A program made the position numbers and the translations under genes. This document shows positions 33,101 through 45,056 of a DNA stretch of 64,000 nt, piece after piece. The DNA is taken from positions 51,255,309 through 51,319,308 of the forward strand of contig CM038467.1 in NCBI GenBank assembly GCA_021464415.1. The letters run 5' to 3'. This DNA comes from Lonicera japonica (taxonomy: Eukaryota; Streptophyta; Magnoliopsida; Dipsacales; Caprifoliaceae). Position 1 is the first letter of the stretch. The number at the start of each line of letters is the position of its first letter. The notes under the pieces were generated by a model, which searched no databases, was not told the origin of the DNA, and worked only from the letters and a program-made list of their open reading frames with translations.

Positions 33101-33401
33101 AGTTTGTGTGAATTCCTCTCTTTCTGTTTCACTCAGGCTTGCCCCAATGCGGACCTCCTTTCTTTCCTTTTCTGTCCCGAGGTTAATTACAAGAGTCTCT
33201 CCTTCCTCGCTCTGTATACGCTGCTCCTCCCATTCAAGGTGTTTGTTCAGTCTTCCAACTCCATATAAGCAATTACAGAATTAAAAATAACAGGATAACG
33301 CAAAACAGAGTCTTCTTCATTGATAATAGTATTTACAGGTACAAGTTTAAAAAGTAAATCTAGGAGTGACTCTTCCCTAGCCTTAACCTCACTCTCACCT
33401 C
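33101..33401 (-). other. Degraded protease-RT linker of element A
   Basis: Stop-containing sequence corresponding to the region before RT in D2. Between about 33385 and 33420 the + strand shows a short CTCACCTCT repeat. Confidence 0.5.
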
Positions 33402-35165
33402 TCACCTCTCACCTCTCACCCTTACAATTTCACTCTTTTCCCTTTCTCTTTGGTAGTCTGGATCAGTGTATATCAAGTGGACAGGGTCGTCTCTTGGCTC
33501 GTTATCCCCCAGAGCCATGATGTCGAAGAGATCTCCGATCATTTCTTCCTCCTCGTCTTTCTTGTCTTCATTTTCTTCCTTCGGCCCGATTGTCAACTTG
33601 GTAGGGAAACTGTGTATGATGTTTTTCTTGATCTATAGGTCCTCTTCATAGAAGATTTCTCATCCCGGAAGGTTCTCTCCGTCGTTGTTTCTCCAAGGCT
33701 CCTGAAAGTCGCAAAAGGGGAAGTCCTCTCCTTCTTTGACAAAAAACCCGTTCAGAGAGCTGAAACTCGGATACTGATGCCCTCGACCCATTTTTTCTTG
33801 ATTGTCTTCTTCGATGTGTTGGTACCCCAAACCTTCCCTTTCGTACCTCGTTACCGGTTCCAAGGCTTGAAGTAGTCCTGGCTGTCCCATTCCCAGACTG
33901 ACTCCAGGTAAGTATTTCATCATTCTCAATATGTTTGTGATCTTGGTGTTGAGACAGGGGATATTGTCAGGGGGAAGATACTTGATTATCTGGGTGCTGA
34001 GAGTTTGTACTTGAGGCTCGTAAGAAAAGCCTCCCAACTGTATGCTCTGGCTCCCGATGCCCAAAACAGGTAACTCAAGATCTGTCAAGGTCCTTTCAGG
34101 ATCTCCTTGGACGGTGATTATGTTCCCTTCGAACGGTATCTTGATCTTTTGGTGTAGGGAGGAGGGGAGTGCTCCTATGTCATGTAGCCATGCCATTCCC
34201 AACAGTAGGTTAAAACTGGAGGGAATGTCTATGATTTGAAAGTCATCCAGAAAGTTTTCGGGGCCGACAAGGAGGTCGAGCTTCAGAGAACCCAAAACGG
34301 CTCTCCTGGTGTTGTCATATGCCCTGACGGTTATGGCGGATGGGGAGAGCTTTGAGTCCAAGATACCCAGACATCTGGCGGTCTTCAGGGGGCAGACATT
34401 TATGGTTTACCCGTTGTCGATGAGGACTTGTGGCAGGATTTTGCCTCGAGTCCGAACAGTGATATGGAGGGCCAGGCTGTGTTTCCTTCCCAATGGAGAT
34501 AAGTCTTCATCTGAAAATGACAGACTTCTTTTGATTATGAGTGACCCAATCATGTTTGGCAGTTGTTCTGGGGTGGAATCGGGTGATATGACGGCCTCAT
34601 CTAGGAGTTTGATAAAGGTGGTCATGTGAGGTTTGGAGGCAACCAAGAGGCCCCAAATGGTGATGTGTGCCTGTGTTTTCTTTAACTGTTCCAGTACCCG
34701 GTCTTCTCCTATTTCCTTAGGAGGTGGTGATTTCTCGGCCTCCATCAGTGGTGGCTGGTATACCCTTCCTGAACGGGTAATATGTTGTATCCAAAGGGAT
34801 GTTGGGTCTAATCCCTCTGAGATTTCTGATGTCTCTGGCTCTTCCAACCAACTGAAAGTCCCGGGGGAGGTTTCTGTCATACAGATTGTCTCCTTAGGGT
34901 TCCACGGTTGTCCCTTCTTCTCTTGGGTCCATCCTATCCCAGATTTTCCGGGATTGGTTTTGATTATGAGTGGTTGCGAGATCCCCTGATTTGTCTTTCC
35001 TAAGCCCTGCCCAGGTAGGAAGTTCATCTTGGCCATCCATTGATCGATTATCGGATTGAGGCCTGGGGCAACTTGAGCTCTTGTCGGTAGCATAACAGGC
35101 GCTTTATAGGCTGGATCATCCCGGATGAGTCCTACGGGGTCAAAGCTTTCTTCATCAGTGGTCAA
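33402..35165 (-). pseudogene. pol: Gag C-terminal/G-patch-like region and protease of element A
   Basis: The upper frame (35165-34407) has a G-patch-like stretch F-L-P-G-Q-G-L-G-K-T-N-Q-G. It then has a conserved linker (..RSGRVYQPP.., ..EQLKKTQAHITIWGLLVASKPH..) up to the protease D-N-G. There TAA replaces the Ser codon found in E. A second frame (34361-33660) carries the rest of the protease (..VRAYDNTRRAVLGSL.., ..IIDIPSSFNLLLG..W..) and a second G-L-G motif region. A third (33596-33402) has the acidic tail ..DLFDIMALGDNEP... The stops leave it non-functional. Confidence 0.82.
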
Positions 35166-35261
35166 GGCATTAATTCCCGCAGGTGGAGCATGATTGGGAA
35201 GGGGGTTGTTGGTAACATTGGGCCCGCCGGGTGCGGGGATGGTTCCGGCTTCAATAAGGTC

Positions 35262-36810
35262 CTAGATACGATGGCGAAGAGCCAAGCAGCGTTCTGTGTC
35301 ATGGCCTGCTGCTTGATGGTATGCACAGTTCTCATTCATTCTCCAGGTGCCGGGAATGGGGTTTAGTGGGGGGTGCTGGTTGAGCGGAGTGATCAGTCCG
35401 GCCTTCCGGAGTAGTTTCAGGCTTTTTACCAGAGTAGTGGGGAGGGTGCATAAATTTCTCCTTTTCTTGGCCTCGGTGCTCGAAGAGTCTCCTTGTGCAG
35501 GCCAATTCATTGGAGGGACTTGTGGCGACTGTTGAAATGGGTTTTGTTGATACGGGTATGAGCTTAGTTGGTTTACGGCTGGAGTGGCCGTCTTTCTCCC
35601 TGTGTAAGAGGCTTTCTTGTATCCGTTTCTGCCTTCTTGACCAATTCTTCCTCTACTTGTGATCCCATACTCAACAGGGCTCTGAAGTGTGGGAATACAT
35701 GCTTTCCCATGCAGTTCAATACAGCTGGAGTAAAATTCTTCTTTATGATCTCCAACTGCTCTTCTTCATCGGGCCGCTTAGACATTTGGGAGGCCATTTC
35801 TCTCCAGCGGGTGACAAAGTCGCTGAAGCTCTCTTTCTCGCCTTGCTTGGCCATTTCTAGGTATTTACGGGTAATTTCCAAATTCTCGTTGGACCCGTAC
35901 TTAGCCATGAACTCTTTGACGATATCCTCCCAAGTTTTTGTGTGGTGTCTTTCCATGTTAAAAAACCATCTCAGGGCGGCCCCCGTGAGAGTCATGTGAA
36001 AGGCCTGAGCCAGCTCCGGCTCTCCACAGCCGGACACTTGCATGGATCTGATGAAGGATTGAAGATGGGTTTTGGGGGGTGTGGTACCGGTGAATTTGGT
36101 GATAGAAGGAAGCTTGAATCCCTGAGGCAGTCTGGATTTTGGGTAGAGGGAGAAGGCGTTCATATCTGTGATCTCGTCTGCCCCTTTTATCAGAGAAATC
36201 CCTCTTTGCAGAACCTTCATCTGTTCTTTTAGTTTCTTCATCTCTTCGCTTTCTCTTGACACCTCGTCGGGCTGTTCCCGAGCTATAACTGATTCCGCAT
36301 ACACTGCCCGGAATCGGTTGATGTTTGGGTATTCATTGGGAGGGGCTACTGGGGCCGGTAGGGGAATAGGCCTTGCGGGGACTTATGGCCACGGTTGGTA
36401 TTGGGGATCGAGGCCTTGCTGAGGTTGTGGCCAGATGATGGGTGGCTCTTGTTGTTGGTAAGTGGGGCCTGAATCCGAGCCCATTGGTTCTGGTTGTTAG
36501 GATCGGTTTGAACGGGACCGGCCATGACAGGGCCCGTTTGGGGGGGATTGGCTCCTGGAACCAGGGGGAGCACTTGCGATGACTGCCTTTGATCTCGATT
36601 CGGTGGTAGTCGTTCAAACCCCGGTGGTGCGGTCCGTACGGCTGACAATTCCTCTACTCAGACTCGGGTATTCTGTTGCTCGCTTGTGAGGCTTGCTAGG
36701 TTCATCCTGACGGTCGTTAACAGACGGTGCATCTCGGCTAAAGTAGGCTGTGGTGCAGACGCCTCGGCTAGGCTCTGATCTGTCTCTCGGTTCTCGCGTT
36801 CCTCGGCCAT
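35262..36810 (-). pseudogene. gag: Tat gag of element A
   Basis: The ATG at 36810-36808 aligns with the gag start in B and E. A TGA replaces CGA after about 50 codons. Frameshifts lie in the Pro/Gln-rich region (about 36450) and near 35580. The capsid domain is open from 36304 to 35573 (..FKLPSITKFTGTTPPKTHLQS..). The zinc knuckle (CAYH....H....C) lies in the 35510-35262 frame. Confidence 0.85.
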
Positions 36811-37560
36811 TTCAGGTGTGCTTGGTCTTACTAGTCTCCCGGTGTGATCTCGACAGGCCCAACCTTCCAGTCTGTCGTCGCTTCATGACTGTAGATGAAA
36901 CCATGTGGCGAAGATGAAGGAAGACTGTGATGCGACTCGATTTTTGCTAAAAGACCCACTAAAAATTGCCGAGAAAAGCCTCGGATTTTAAAAAGGTGTT
37001 GGAAAGTAAGCCATAAGGTGGTACATCCTATACGGCTGTTTGACAAATGTTTTAACTCGACTCGATCTTATATGCAGCGCAGGTGTACAAACGGTTAAGG
37101 CTTCAGGCTCCCTCCTATTTGGCAAGACCTTGCGATATACCCCAGGGGCAGGTACGTACAAGAGCCTTTTGATATACTTCCTGGGTACGTGAGTGTTCTC
37201 GTCACTCGATATACCTCGGGGGTGTACTTGGCCAAGGAAAGTGGAAGTAAATGCTTTCGGTTTATGTTGGCCCAAGCAAGCCAACTCCCTACTCACTTAT
37301 AATACTTTCGAGGGTTTGGGGTAAATTCACACTCGTAGAACCAATGCATGATTTGTGAAAGTACGTGTAAAGTTCGAAAAGTTTGGGTTTTAAATATCAT
37401 TTATCTTGATTACGTATTTTGAAAAACACCGATTTTTAGAAAGATGTTTCTTCTAAATCAATTAACATAAGTAGGGAAAGCAGTAAAAGCAAGTATTCAA
37501 CAGATAAACAAAAGTCCACATATAAGAGTCTAGTTTTCTAAGTCCCCAGCAGAGTCGCCA
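36811..37560 (-). other. 5' leader and primer binding site of element A
   Basis: The primer site TGGCGACTCTGCTGGGGA is the complement of 37543-37560, one base inside the LTR end. The leader contains the conserved hairpin GAGTG-ACGAGAA-CACTC on the - strand (37207-37191). Confidence 0.8.
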
Positions 37561-37561
37561 C

Positions 37562-39204
37562 TGTGAGAATCCGCAAATGCGACCCCCCGGGTCTCGTCCC
37601 CGTTCGGTTGGGCGTCTGAAACGTCAGAACGGATTCTGTCGTTCCATTTGCTGGAGTGTCTCTGTTGATTCATATCATCGTGTCCCTATGTTCTATTTCT
37701 AGATGCAACGGGATTCATTCAGAGTCGCCAGTACGTTTTACGAGAAAACGGACAAAATAGTTGTGTAAAAGGAAAGGCTATAGTTAAGCCTTTCTTTACA
37801 CGTTTGCTTACGAAACCAGGAATCTATAGGGTTCGAAAACTATATTACGGTTTGGGAAGGTGTTAAGCACCCATTCCGCCCTTTCGGTCTCTAGTGGTCT
37901 TTTATATGTTTATTCTATGTTGAAAAACTTGGATGCTTTTACTAACAATCTACTACTTTCTAAATGGAAACCCTAATTTGGGAAAACGGGAAAAAGGGAT
38001 GAAGAACCTTTATGTTCCAAGATCCGATGTTGAGTTTTGAGAAATGCAAATACAAGTGACAAAGGTTATCTTCTTTAGAGATAGAGTTTCCCGTATTATT
38101 TCTCGGATAATGACGGTTTTCTCGAGTTTTGACTTATTTTGGAAAAAGGTTTGGATCTTATAGTGGAACTAATTCAATATGGAATTGGAACTCTTGAGAG
38201 GAGTTCTACCGGACGTATCGCAATCTATGAAACATATAGGATATACCGGGTCTTTGATTCCTAAGTAAGTTTTACCGGTCCGGGTTTTGAAAACAGGATT
38301 TTATCCGGATGGTAATGTACTTACTCTTGTGGTTTTGCAAATGGTTTTATCAGGGTCTTTTGTTTTGAAAACGATAGACTATTTGTAACTTGGCAATAAG
38401 TTTATTCAAATGAAACGTGGACAAAACAACAGAAATGAAACAAGTACATATATATTTAATGTTAAATACTAGAAGAGACTTTCTTTACCTTCCCGACGAG
38501 AATAATAATAAGAAAGAAAGTATAATCCGGCGGAGAGATTTTCGGCAATAGTGATCTTTTCCTTCTTCAGATATTTCCGAGAATTCGGTTCCAGAGACGG
38601 GACACCTCGAGTGTCGGGAATGGATTTGAGAATTCTTCAGAAATAAGACGATAATAGAGAATGCTTGAAGAAAGACTACAAAATCAGATTTTTAGGCTTA
38701 GAATCCTTCAATCCCAAGTTGCTTCCTTGAACCCTTGGGGGTGTTAGCCTATTTATACTGCTCGGGGATGATTGTCGCGCGACAGTTCCCCAAAAAGGGC
38801 ATGTGTCGCGCGACAGTTCCCCAAAAAGGGCATGTGTCGCGCGACAGTTCCCCAAAAAGGGCATGTGTCGCGCGACAATGTGTCATATGTCGCGTGACAA
38901 ACGGCTGAAGTGATGTTTCTGACAGACTGATGTGTCAGAGAGTGGATGGTCTGGTGTCAGGAGAGATTGTCACGCGACATAGTGGGATTGTCGCGCGACA
39001 TATCAGTGATTGTCGCGCGACATATCAGTGATTGTCGTGCGACAATGTGATATGTCGTGCGACAATCTCTCTTAAAAATAGGTTTGTTGGACAACAAACC
39101 CTTTCGGGGTAGTTTCGGGTGCTCGGGTGGGTCCCGTGCCCAAAAATAGTAGTTCTTGAAGGTCATTAGGGTTCTTGCGGGGGTCACGGATCGGGGTGTC
39201 TACA
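37562..39204 (-). repeat. 5' LTR of element A
   Basis: 1,643 bp, starting TGTAGACACC at 39204 and ending TCTCACA at 37562 when read on the - strand. It is similar to LTRs of B, E and F. It has the largest palindrome array in its U3 (38773-39064) and a GGTTTGTTG/CAACAAACC inverted repeat (39081-39100). Confidence 0.92.
38750..39064 (-). promoter_or_regulatory. LTR promoter of A: ten palindromes and TATA box
   Basis: TGTCGCGCGACA or one-transition variants begin (plus-strand coordinates) at 38773, 38804, 38835, 38866, 38888, 38968, 38989, 39011, 39033 and 39053. The first four are spaced exactly 31 bp in a tandem repeat that includes GTTCCCCAAAAAGGGCA. The last five are 20-22 bp apart. TATAAATA is at 38757-38750, 16 bp from the nearest palindrome. 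Confidence 0.8.
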
Positions 39205-39638
39205 ACAGGATCAACCCCTTTTTCACTTACATATGGCATGGAAGCGGTTTTACCAGTAGAAATGGAAATACCCTCTTTACGGGTTGTCTTGGAAAATCAA
39301 GTCACTGAGAATGATTCGGTAAAGGCTCGGTATGAGGAGTTGGCAATGATTGATGAAAACCGATTAAGGGCTTCATATCAACATCAAGGGTATCAAAAAC
39401 GTGTGGCCAAAGCCTTTAATAAAAAGATCCGAGACAGAAGCATTATAGTGGGAGACTTAGTCCTCAAAGAAATTCGTGAACCAGCCCGAGACCAACGAGG
39501 AAAATTCTCACCAAAATGGACAGGCCCTTACATTGTTACTAAAATCCTATCCGGATGTGCCGTTCTCCTTACCGACATTGATGGCCAAGAGTTAACTTAC
39601 CAGTCAACCTCGGCCGATTGAAGAAATACTATCAGTAA
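39205..39638 (+). pseudogene. pol: Integrase C-terminus of relic element G
   Basis: The frame ..TGSTPFSLTYGMEAVLPVEME.. begins directly at A's insertion point and continues through the C-terminal domain (..VLKEIREPARDQRGKFSPKW..). A one-base loss near 39600 moves the end into another frame, where the ancestral stop TAA is at 39636-39638. It is related to, but clearly diverged from, A and B. The 5' part of G lies beyond the left edge, on the other side of A. Confidence 0.85.
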
Positions 39639-39725
39639 GATTGTATGCATGAACTACGAAGACCTGAGCCCCGAAAAAGAAAATGAAGAAGAAGAAGAAG
39701 TTACTATCTGGGGAAACGTAGGCAA

Positions 39726-39744
39726 CCTGAATTAAAATATCAGG
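39726..39744 (+). other. Conserved hairpin downstream of G's pol stop
   Basis: CCTGA (39726-39730) pairs with TCAGG (39740-39744) around a loop unrelated to that in B. It starts 88 nt after the ancestral stop and is preceded by GAAACGTAGGCAA. Confidence 0.6.
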
Positions 39745-39958
39745 CCCAATCTATTCATTGTAATAATATTCATTCATTTGGAAGCAAAAAGGGGGAGAAA
39801 GCGATTTTCCATATATATATATAAGCAAAAGTTCTTTCGTACAAAACAACCCACATAAAAACATAACTACATCAGTTCCTACATACTTTTCCTATATCTT
39901 TCACTTACCTATCTAACCTCAAAATGCTTTCATAAAGAATCCATCTACCAAACCTAAC

Positions 39959-40330
39959 CTAACCATCATCAGCAGAATATAAGATCCTCTCTTGATCCAT
40001 GGTCTGATACGAAGCAAGCACTGTCTCATCTGTCACCTGTGAATCTGCAAACCGAAACCACCTCATCATCATAGGCTCATGCTCAATGGTCTGATGAACT
40101 CGACGCCAAATATGCAGCACAATATCAGAACGAGTCACCTGGGTAATGCCAACCTCTCCTTAATGAAATCGTCGAACAAAGCGGGTAGACCAAAGACCTC
40201 GTAGGGTCGTCTCCAATCTAGGGGTAATGGGAAGAGCGACCGAAGAAAAATCTCTCAGTGGAAGGGGTATACTCAAGGGAACACCGAACTGCCTCGTCAC
40301 AAGGATCAGTCTTTGGATTAAGATGTCGTG
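39959..40330 (-). pseudogene. DUF7745-like gene of relic G, C-terminal fragment
   Basis: The - strand sequence aligns with the C-terminal third of B's gene. It has R-Q-F-G-V-P, ..LRGLWSTRFVRRFH.., ..MRWFRFADSQ.. and ends ..SADDG then TAG at 39961-39959. An internal stop follows RRFH. It is truncated at about 40330 where unrelated pol sequence begins. It is more diverged than the A/B pair, showing that the antisense gene was already present in an older Tat lineage. Confidence 0.65.
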
Positions 40331-40332
40331 AG

Positions 40333-40594
40333 TGGAGGCTCTTGGAAGAACTCCAGCGGTATAATCTAATTATGCGTCGTCAAGAGAATTTCGTTTTCTT
40401 ATCTAATCTTGTGGCAAGACCAGTAATGTTAAGCCATGTAATTGAGAGCCAAGGATATGACCCTCACCTTAATGAATGTCGTACTAAAATCTTAACGGGG
40501 GAAACGATTGAGAATATCACTCTAGGTGCTGATGGTGGCATTAGGTATATGGGTAAGTTAATGGTTCCATGGTCTAACGTTGAACTTAAGCAGG
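40333..40594 (+). pseudogene. Tekay/Del-like pol fragment (RNase H end to integrase zinc region)
   Basis: An open frame with L-L-E-E-L-Q-R-Y, ..FVFLSNLVARPVMLSHVIESQ.. and ..GGIRYMGKLMVP.. resembles the segment between RNase H and integrase of Tekay/Del chromoviruses. It starts abruptly at the G junction and is cut at 40594 by the LTR of E. No flanking structure of its own is left. Confidence 0.6.
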
Positions 40595-42117
40595 TGTAGA
40601 CACCCCGATCCGTGACCCCCGCAAGAACCCTAATGACCTTCGAGAACTACTGTTTCTGGAGTCCGGGACCCACCCGAACACCTGAAACTGCCCAAAAGGG
40701 TTTGTTTGCCAAACAAACCTGCTTTTAAGGGGAATGTCGCACGACAAATGCCCTTTATGGGGACATGTCGCGCGACAAACACCCCCACCATTCACTTTCT
40801 GACACATCAGTCTGTCGGAAACATCATTAAAGTTGAATGTCGCGCGACATACACACATTGTTGCGCGACATATACCCTTTTTGGGGAACATGTCGCGCGA
40901 CATACCCCTTTTCCAGCACTATAAATAGGCCAACACCTCCCAAGGATTAGGGATAGCAACGAGGCAAGGAGGAGGACTGAGAATTGAAGAATTATGGGTT
41001 TATGATCTGATTTTCTAGTCTTTCGTCAAGCATTCTCGAGTATCGTCTTATTTCTGAAGAATTATCGAATCTACACTCGACACTCGACGTGTCCGATCTC
41101 GGGAATCAAATTCTCGAAAATATCTGAAGAAGGAGAATATTATTATCGCCAGAGATCTCTCTGCCGTATTATATTTTCTTTCTTATTATTATTCTCGTCG
41201 GGAAGGTAAACAAAGTCTCTTCTAGTATTTGACATTAAATATCTGTGTACTCGTTTTATTTTTGTTGTTTTGCCCACGTTTTATTTGAATAAACTTATTG
41301 CCGAGTTACAAATAGTCTACCGTATTCAAAACAAAAGACCCTGATAGAACCATTTTCAAAATTAGAAGAATAAGTACATTATCATCCGGATAAAATTCTG
41401 TTTTCAAAACCCGGACTGATAAGACTTATCTAGGAATTAAAATCAACATATCCTGTCTTTTCTATAGACTGCGACGTGTCTGATAAAACTCTCCTCAAAG
41501 ACTTCTAGTTCCATATTAAATTAGTCCCGATACAAAATCCGAACTTTTACAAAAGTAATCACAACACAAGAAAATCGTCATTATCTGAGGAAATAACACG
41601 GGACACTATTTCGAAATAAAAGGCTTTGTCATTTGTATTTACATCTTTTCAATAATAAAACATCGGATCTCAGAACACAAAGGTTTTTATCCCTTTCCCG
41701 TTTTCCCCAGAAATTAGGGTTTTCATTCGAAAAGTAGTAGACTGTCAGTAAAAGCATCCAAGTTTTTCAACATAAAATAAACATATAAGACCACTAGAGA
41801 CCGAAAGGGAGGAATGGGTGCTTAACACCTTCCCAAACCGTAATATAGTTCCCGAACCCTATAGAATCCTGGTTTCGTAGACAAACGTGTAAAGAAAGGC
41901 TTATCTGTAGCCTTTCCTCTTACACGACCCCTTTTTGTCCTAGTAAAATGTACTGGCGACTCTGAACGAACCCTTTTGCATCTTGAATAGACGTAGGGAC
42001 ACCCGATATGAATTATCAACACCTATAGAAGCAAATGGAACGACGGAATCCTTTTCGACGTTTCAGACGCCCAAGGATGGGAATGAGACCCGGGGGTCGC
42101 ATTTGCGGATTCTCACA
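40595..42117 (+). repeat. 5' LTR of element E
   Basis: 1,523 bp, TGTAGACACC to TCTCACA. Same family as A, B and F. U3 includes the 40699-40719 inverted repeat and five palindromes. Confidence 0.92.
40735..40927 (+). promoter_or_regulatory. LTR promoter of E: five palindromes and TATA box
   Basis: TGTCGCGCGACA-type motifs at 40735 (TGTCGCACGACA), 40766, 40838, 40859 (TGTTGCGCGACA) and 40891. TATAAATA is at 40920-40927, 18 bp after the last. Confidence 0.75.
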
Positions 42118-42118
42118 G

Positions 42119-42136
42119 TGGCGACTCTGCTGGGGA
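42119..42136 (+). promoter_or_regulatory. Primer binding site of E (tRNA-Arg type)
   Basis: TGGCGACTCTGCTGGGGA, identical to the sites of A and B. Confidence 0.87.
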
Positions 42137-43255
42137 TCGAGAAAGCTAGGCTCTTATATGTGGATTTTTTGTTTATAAATATGTTGATATGCATACTTTT
42201 ACTGCTTTCCCTACTTGCCCCCTGACGTGGCGCCTGGATTTTATTGTTGACCTGACCTAGAGGCGCAGTAGAGTCCATTCATTAACATAGACATATGTTT
42301 AGGATTTCCCCTTTCTGTTATATTTGATTGTAAAGAAATATCTTTTTTAATAAAAATGGCAGTTTCAAAATACACCTCAAAGATAAGATATTTGCAATTA
42401 AATCTTTTGAAAATTCTTGTTTTGCACGCACTTTCACAAATTATGCATTGGTTCTACGAGTGTGAATTTACCCCAAACCCTTGGAAGTATTATAAGTGAG
42501 TAGGGAGTTGGCTTGCTTGGGCCAACATAAACTGAAAGCATTTACTTCCACTTTCCTTGGCCAAGTACGCCCCCGAGGTATATCGAGTGACGAGAACACT
42601 CACGTACCCGGAAAGTATATCAAAATATTCTTGCACGTACCCGCCCCTGGGGTATATTATGAGGTCTTGCCAAATAGGAGGGAGCCTGAAGCCTTCACCT
42701 TGCATTACACCTGCGTTGCATATTGGAAGAGTTAAAGATAGAACACTCTTATGTTTTTATCAACTGTGAGGAATTTGTACCACATAGGGCGTTGTCATGT
42801 ATATCTCCCCCAGATATTGGCAAGTACGGCCGGAGGTTGACCAACCTCTGTCGTAGAAATTTACATCGAGATCACCTCATTGTGACTTTCCCCGGTACAT
42901 CTCCCATGAAAAGCAGCTCAAGAGGAGAGATATTCCTAATTTCCATAAATTCAAAAGATGAGTTTTCCAAAATTCGGGACAAGTAGGATAACCCAAGGAG
43001 CACTTTGCTGCCTATCCTAGACTCCCACTGGGAATTCACTCAAGTTGTTGTTGACGTGTCTTTATAAAACACCCGAAACTTGGTTTTCGTTGTTTTTCTT
43101 TTTCCGTGGTTTCTTTTGGCAAAAATCGAGTCACATCATAGTCTTCCTTCATCTTCGCCCCATGGTTCCGTCTACAGCCGTAAAACGACGACAGTCTGGA
43201 AGGTTAGGCTGGTCGGGATCACACGGGAAGATTAGTAAGACCAAGCACACCCGCA
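42137..43255 (+). other. 5' leader of element E
   Basis: About 1.1 kb, closely related to the leader of B. The conserved hairpin GAGTG-ACGAGAA-CACTC is at 42585-42601. There is no credible coding sequence. Confidence 0.6.
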
Positions 43256-45056
43256 ATGGTCGATGGACACGAGAATCAAGAGACAGATCATAGCCTAGCC
43301 GAGGCATCTGTAGCTCAGCCAACTTTAGCCGAGATGCATCGTTCGCTAATGACCATCAGTATGAGTCTAGCAAACCTCACGAAGGAGCAACAGAGTACCC
43401 GAGTTCGAGTAAAAAAGTTGTCAGCCGGACAGGTCGCGCCACAGGGGTTTGAACGACTACCATCGAATTGAGATCAAGGGCAGTCATCACAAGTACTTCC
43501 CCTAGTTCAAGGAACCAATCCACCTCAAACGGGCCTTGTCACGGCCGGTCCTGTTCAGACCGATCCCAACAATCAAACTCAATGCGCCCTGGAATCAGGT
43601 CCCACTTACCAACAACAAGAGCCACCCATCATCTGGCCGCAACCTCAGCAAGGCCTTGATCCCCAATACCAGCCATGGCCACAAGTTCCCGCAAGGCCTA
43701 TTCTACCACCGGCCCTAGTAGCCCCTCCTAATGAGTACCCAGACATCAACCGACTTCGGGCAGTGTATGCAGAATCGGTTATAGCTAGAGAACAGCCCGA
43801 TGAGGTGTCAAGAAAGAGTGAAGAAATGAAGAAACTGAAATAGCAGGTGAAGGTTCTACAAAGAGGGATTTCTTTAATAAAAGGGGCAGATGAGATCACA
43901 TATATGAATGCCTTCTCCCTCTACCCAGAAGCAAGACTACCTCAGGGATTCAAGATCCCTTCTATCACCAAATTCACAGGAACCACACCCCCTAAAACCC
44001 ATCTTCAATCCTACATCAGATCCATGCAAATGTCTGGTTGTGGAGAACCGGAATTAGCTCAGGCCTTTCACATGACTCTCACGGGGGCCGCCCTGAGATG
44101 GTTTTTTGATCGGGAGAGACACCACACGAAGACTTGGGGAGATATTGTCAAAGAGTTCATGAATAAATACGGGTCCAACGAAGACTTGGAAATTACCCGC
44201 AAGCACCTGGAGATGGCCAAGCAAGGAGAGAAAGAAAGCTTTAGCGATTTCGTCACACGTTGGAGAGAGATGGCCCCAAATATCCAAACGGCCCGATGAA
44301 GAAGAGCAGTTGGAGATCATACAGAAGAATTTCACTCCAACTGTATTGAGTTGCATGGGAAAGCATGTATTCCCACACTTCAGAGCCTTGTTAAGCGTGG
44401 GGTCACAAGTAGAAGAAGAGTTGGCCAAGAAAATAGAAATCGACATTAAGAAAGCCTCATACACTGGGAGAAAGACGGCCACTCCAACCGTTAACCAACT
44501 AAGCTCATACCCATATCAACAAAATCCGTTTCAACAACCACAACAAGCACCTCCGATGAATTGGCCCGCACAAGGAGACTCTTCGAGTACCGAAGTCAAG
44601 AGAAGGAGGAACTTCTGTACCCTTCCCACTACCCTGGTCAAAAGCCTGGAACTACTTCGAAGGGCCGGACTAATCACTCCACTCAACCCACGCCCTCCAC
44701 CAAATCCTATTCCCAACACCTGGAAAATGAATGAGAATTGCGCATACCATCAGGCCGCAGGCCGTGGCAGGGAACGCTGTTTGGCTCTCCGCCATCGTAT
44801 TCAAGACTTAATCGAAGCTGGTACCATTCCCGCACCTGGTGGGCCCAATGTTACTAACAATCCTCTTCCCAACCATGCTCCCCCTATAGGAATTAATGCA
44901 TTAACCGCTGATGAAGAAGGCTTTGATCCCGTGGGGCTCATTCGAGATGACCCAGCCTATAAGTTACCTGATGTGCTGCCAGAAAGGAATCAAGTTGCAC
45001 CAGGCCTCAATCCGATAATCGACCAATGGATGGCTAAGATGAACTTCCTACCCTGA
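43256..45056 (+). pseudogene. gag: Tat gag of element E
   Basis: ATG 43256 is in the same context as in B. A stop lies at 43469-43471 (TGA where B has CGA) and another near 43842 (TAG for GAG). There is a frameshift near 44275. The capsid domain (..YPEARLPQGFKIPSITKFTGTTPP..), zinc knuckle (CAYH....) and ..DDPAYKLP.. segment are recognisable to 45056. TGA there interrupts the G-patch-like motif. Confidence 0.85.

Larger units (their letters stand above)
1..39204 (-). mobile_element. Element A: Tat/Ogre-like Ty3/gypsy retrotransposon, 5' LTR and interior, interrupted by B
   Basis: Read on the - strand, the order is 5' LTR (39204-37562), tRNA-Arg-type primer site, leader, gag, protease, RT, RNase H, second RNase H-like domain and integrase (ending 29927). 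These are followed by two genes on the opposite strand (DUF7745-like, then PMD) that continue to base 1. The 3' LTR lies outside the window. Element B (1970-28949) splits the DUF7745-like gene with a 5-bp target duplication CCCGT. A itself sits in the integrase gene of relic G. The bases after its LTR, ACAGG at 39205-39209, are the expected target duplication, but its partner is off-window. Coding regions carry several stops and frameshifts, so A is defective. Confidence 0.9.

Noticed and set aside
38773..39064. CRISPR-like array (short palindromic repeats at regular intervals)
   Set aside because: Repeats are 12 bp, spacers are 9-19 bp and partly identical, no cas genes are present, and the array lies in a plant LTR promoter.
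40258..40599. A host gene of 113 codons
   Set aside because: The first part is antisense to the DUF7745-like relic of G. The rest is Tekay-like pol cut by E's LTR. The ORF spans a chance junction.
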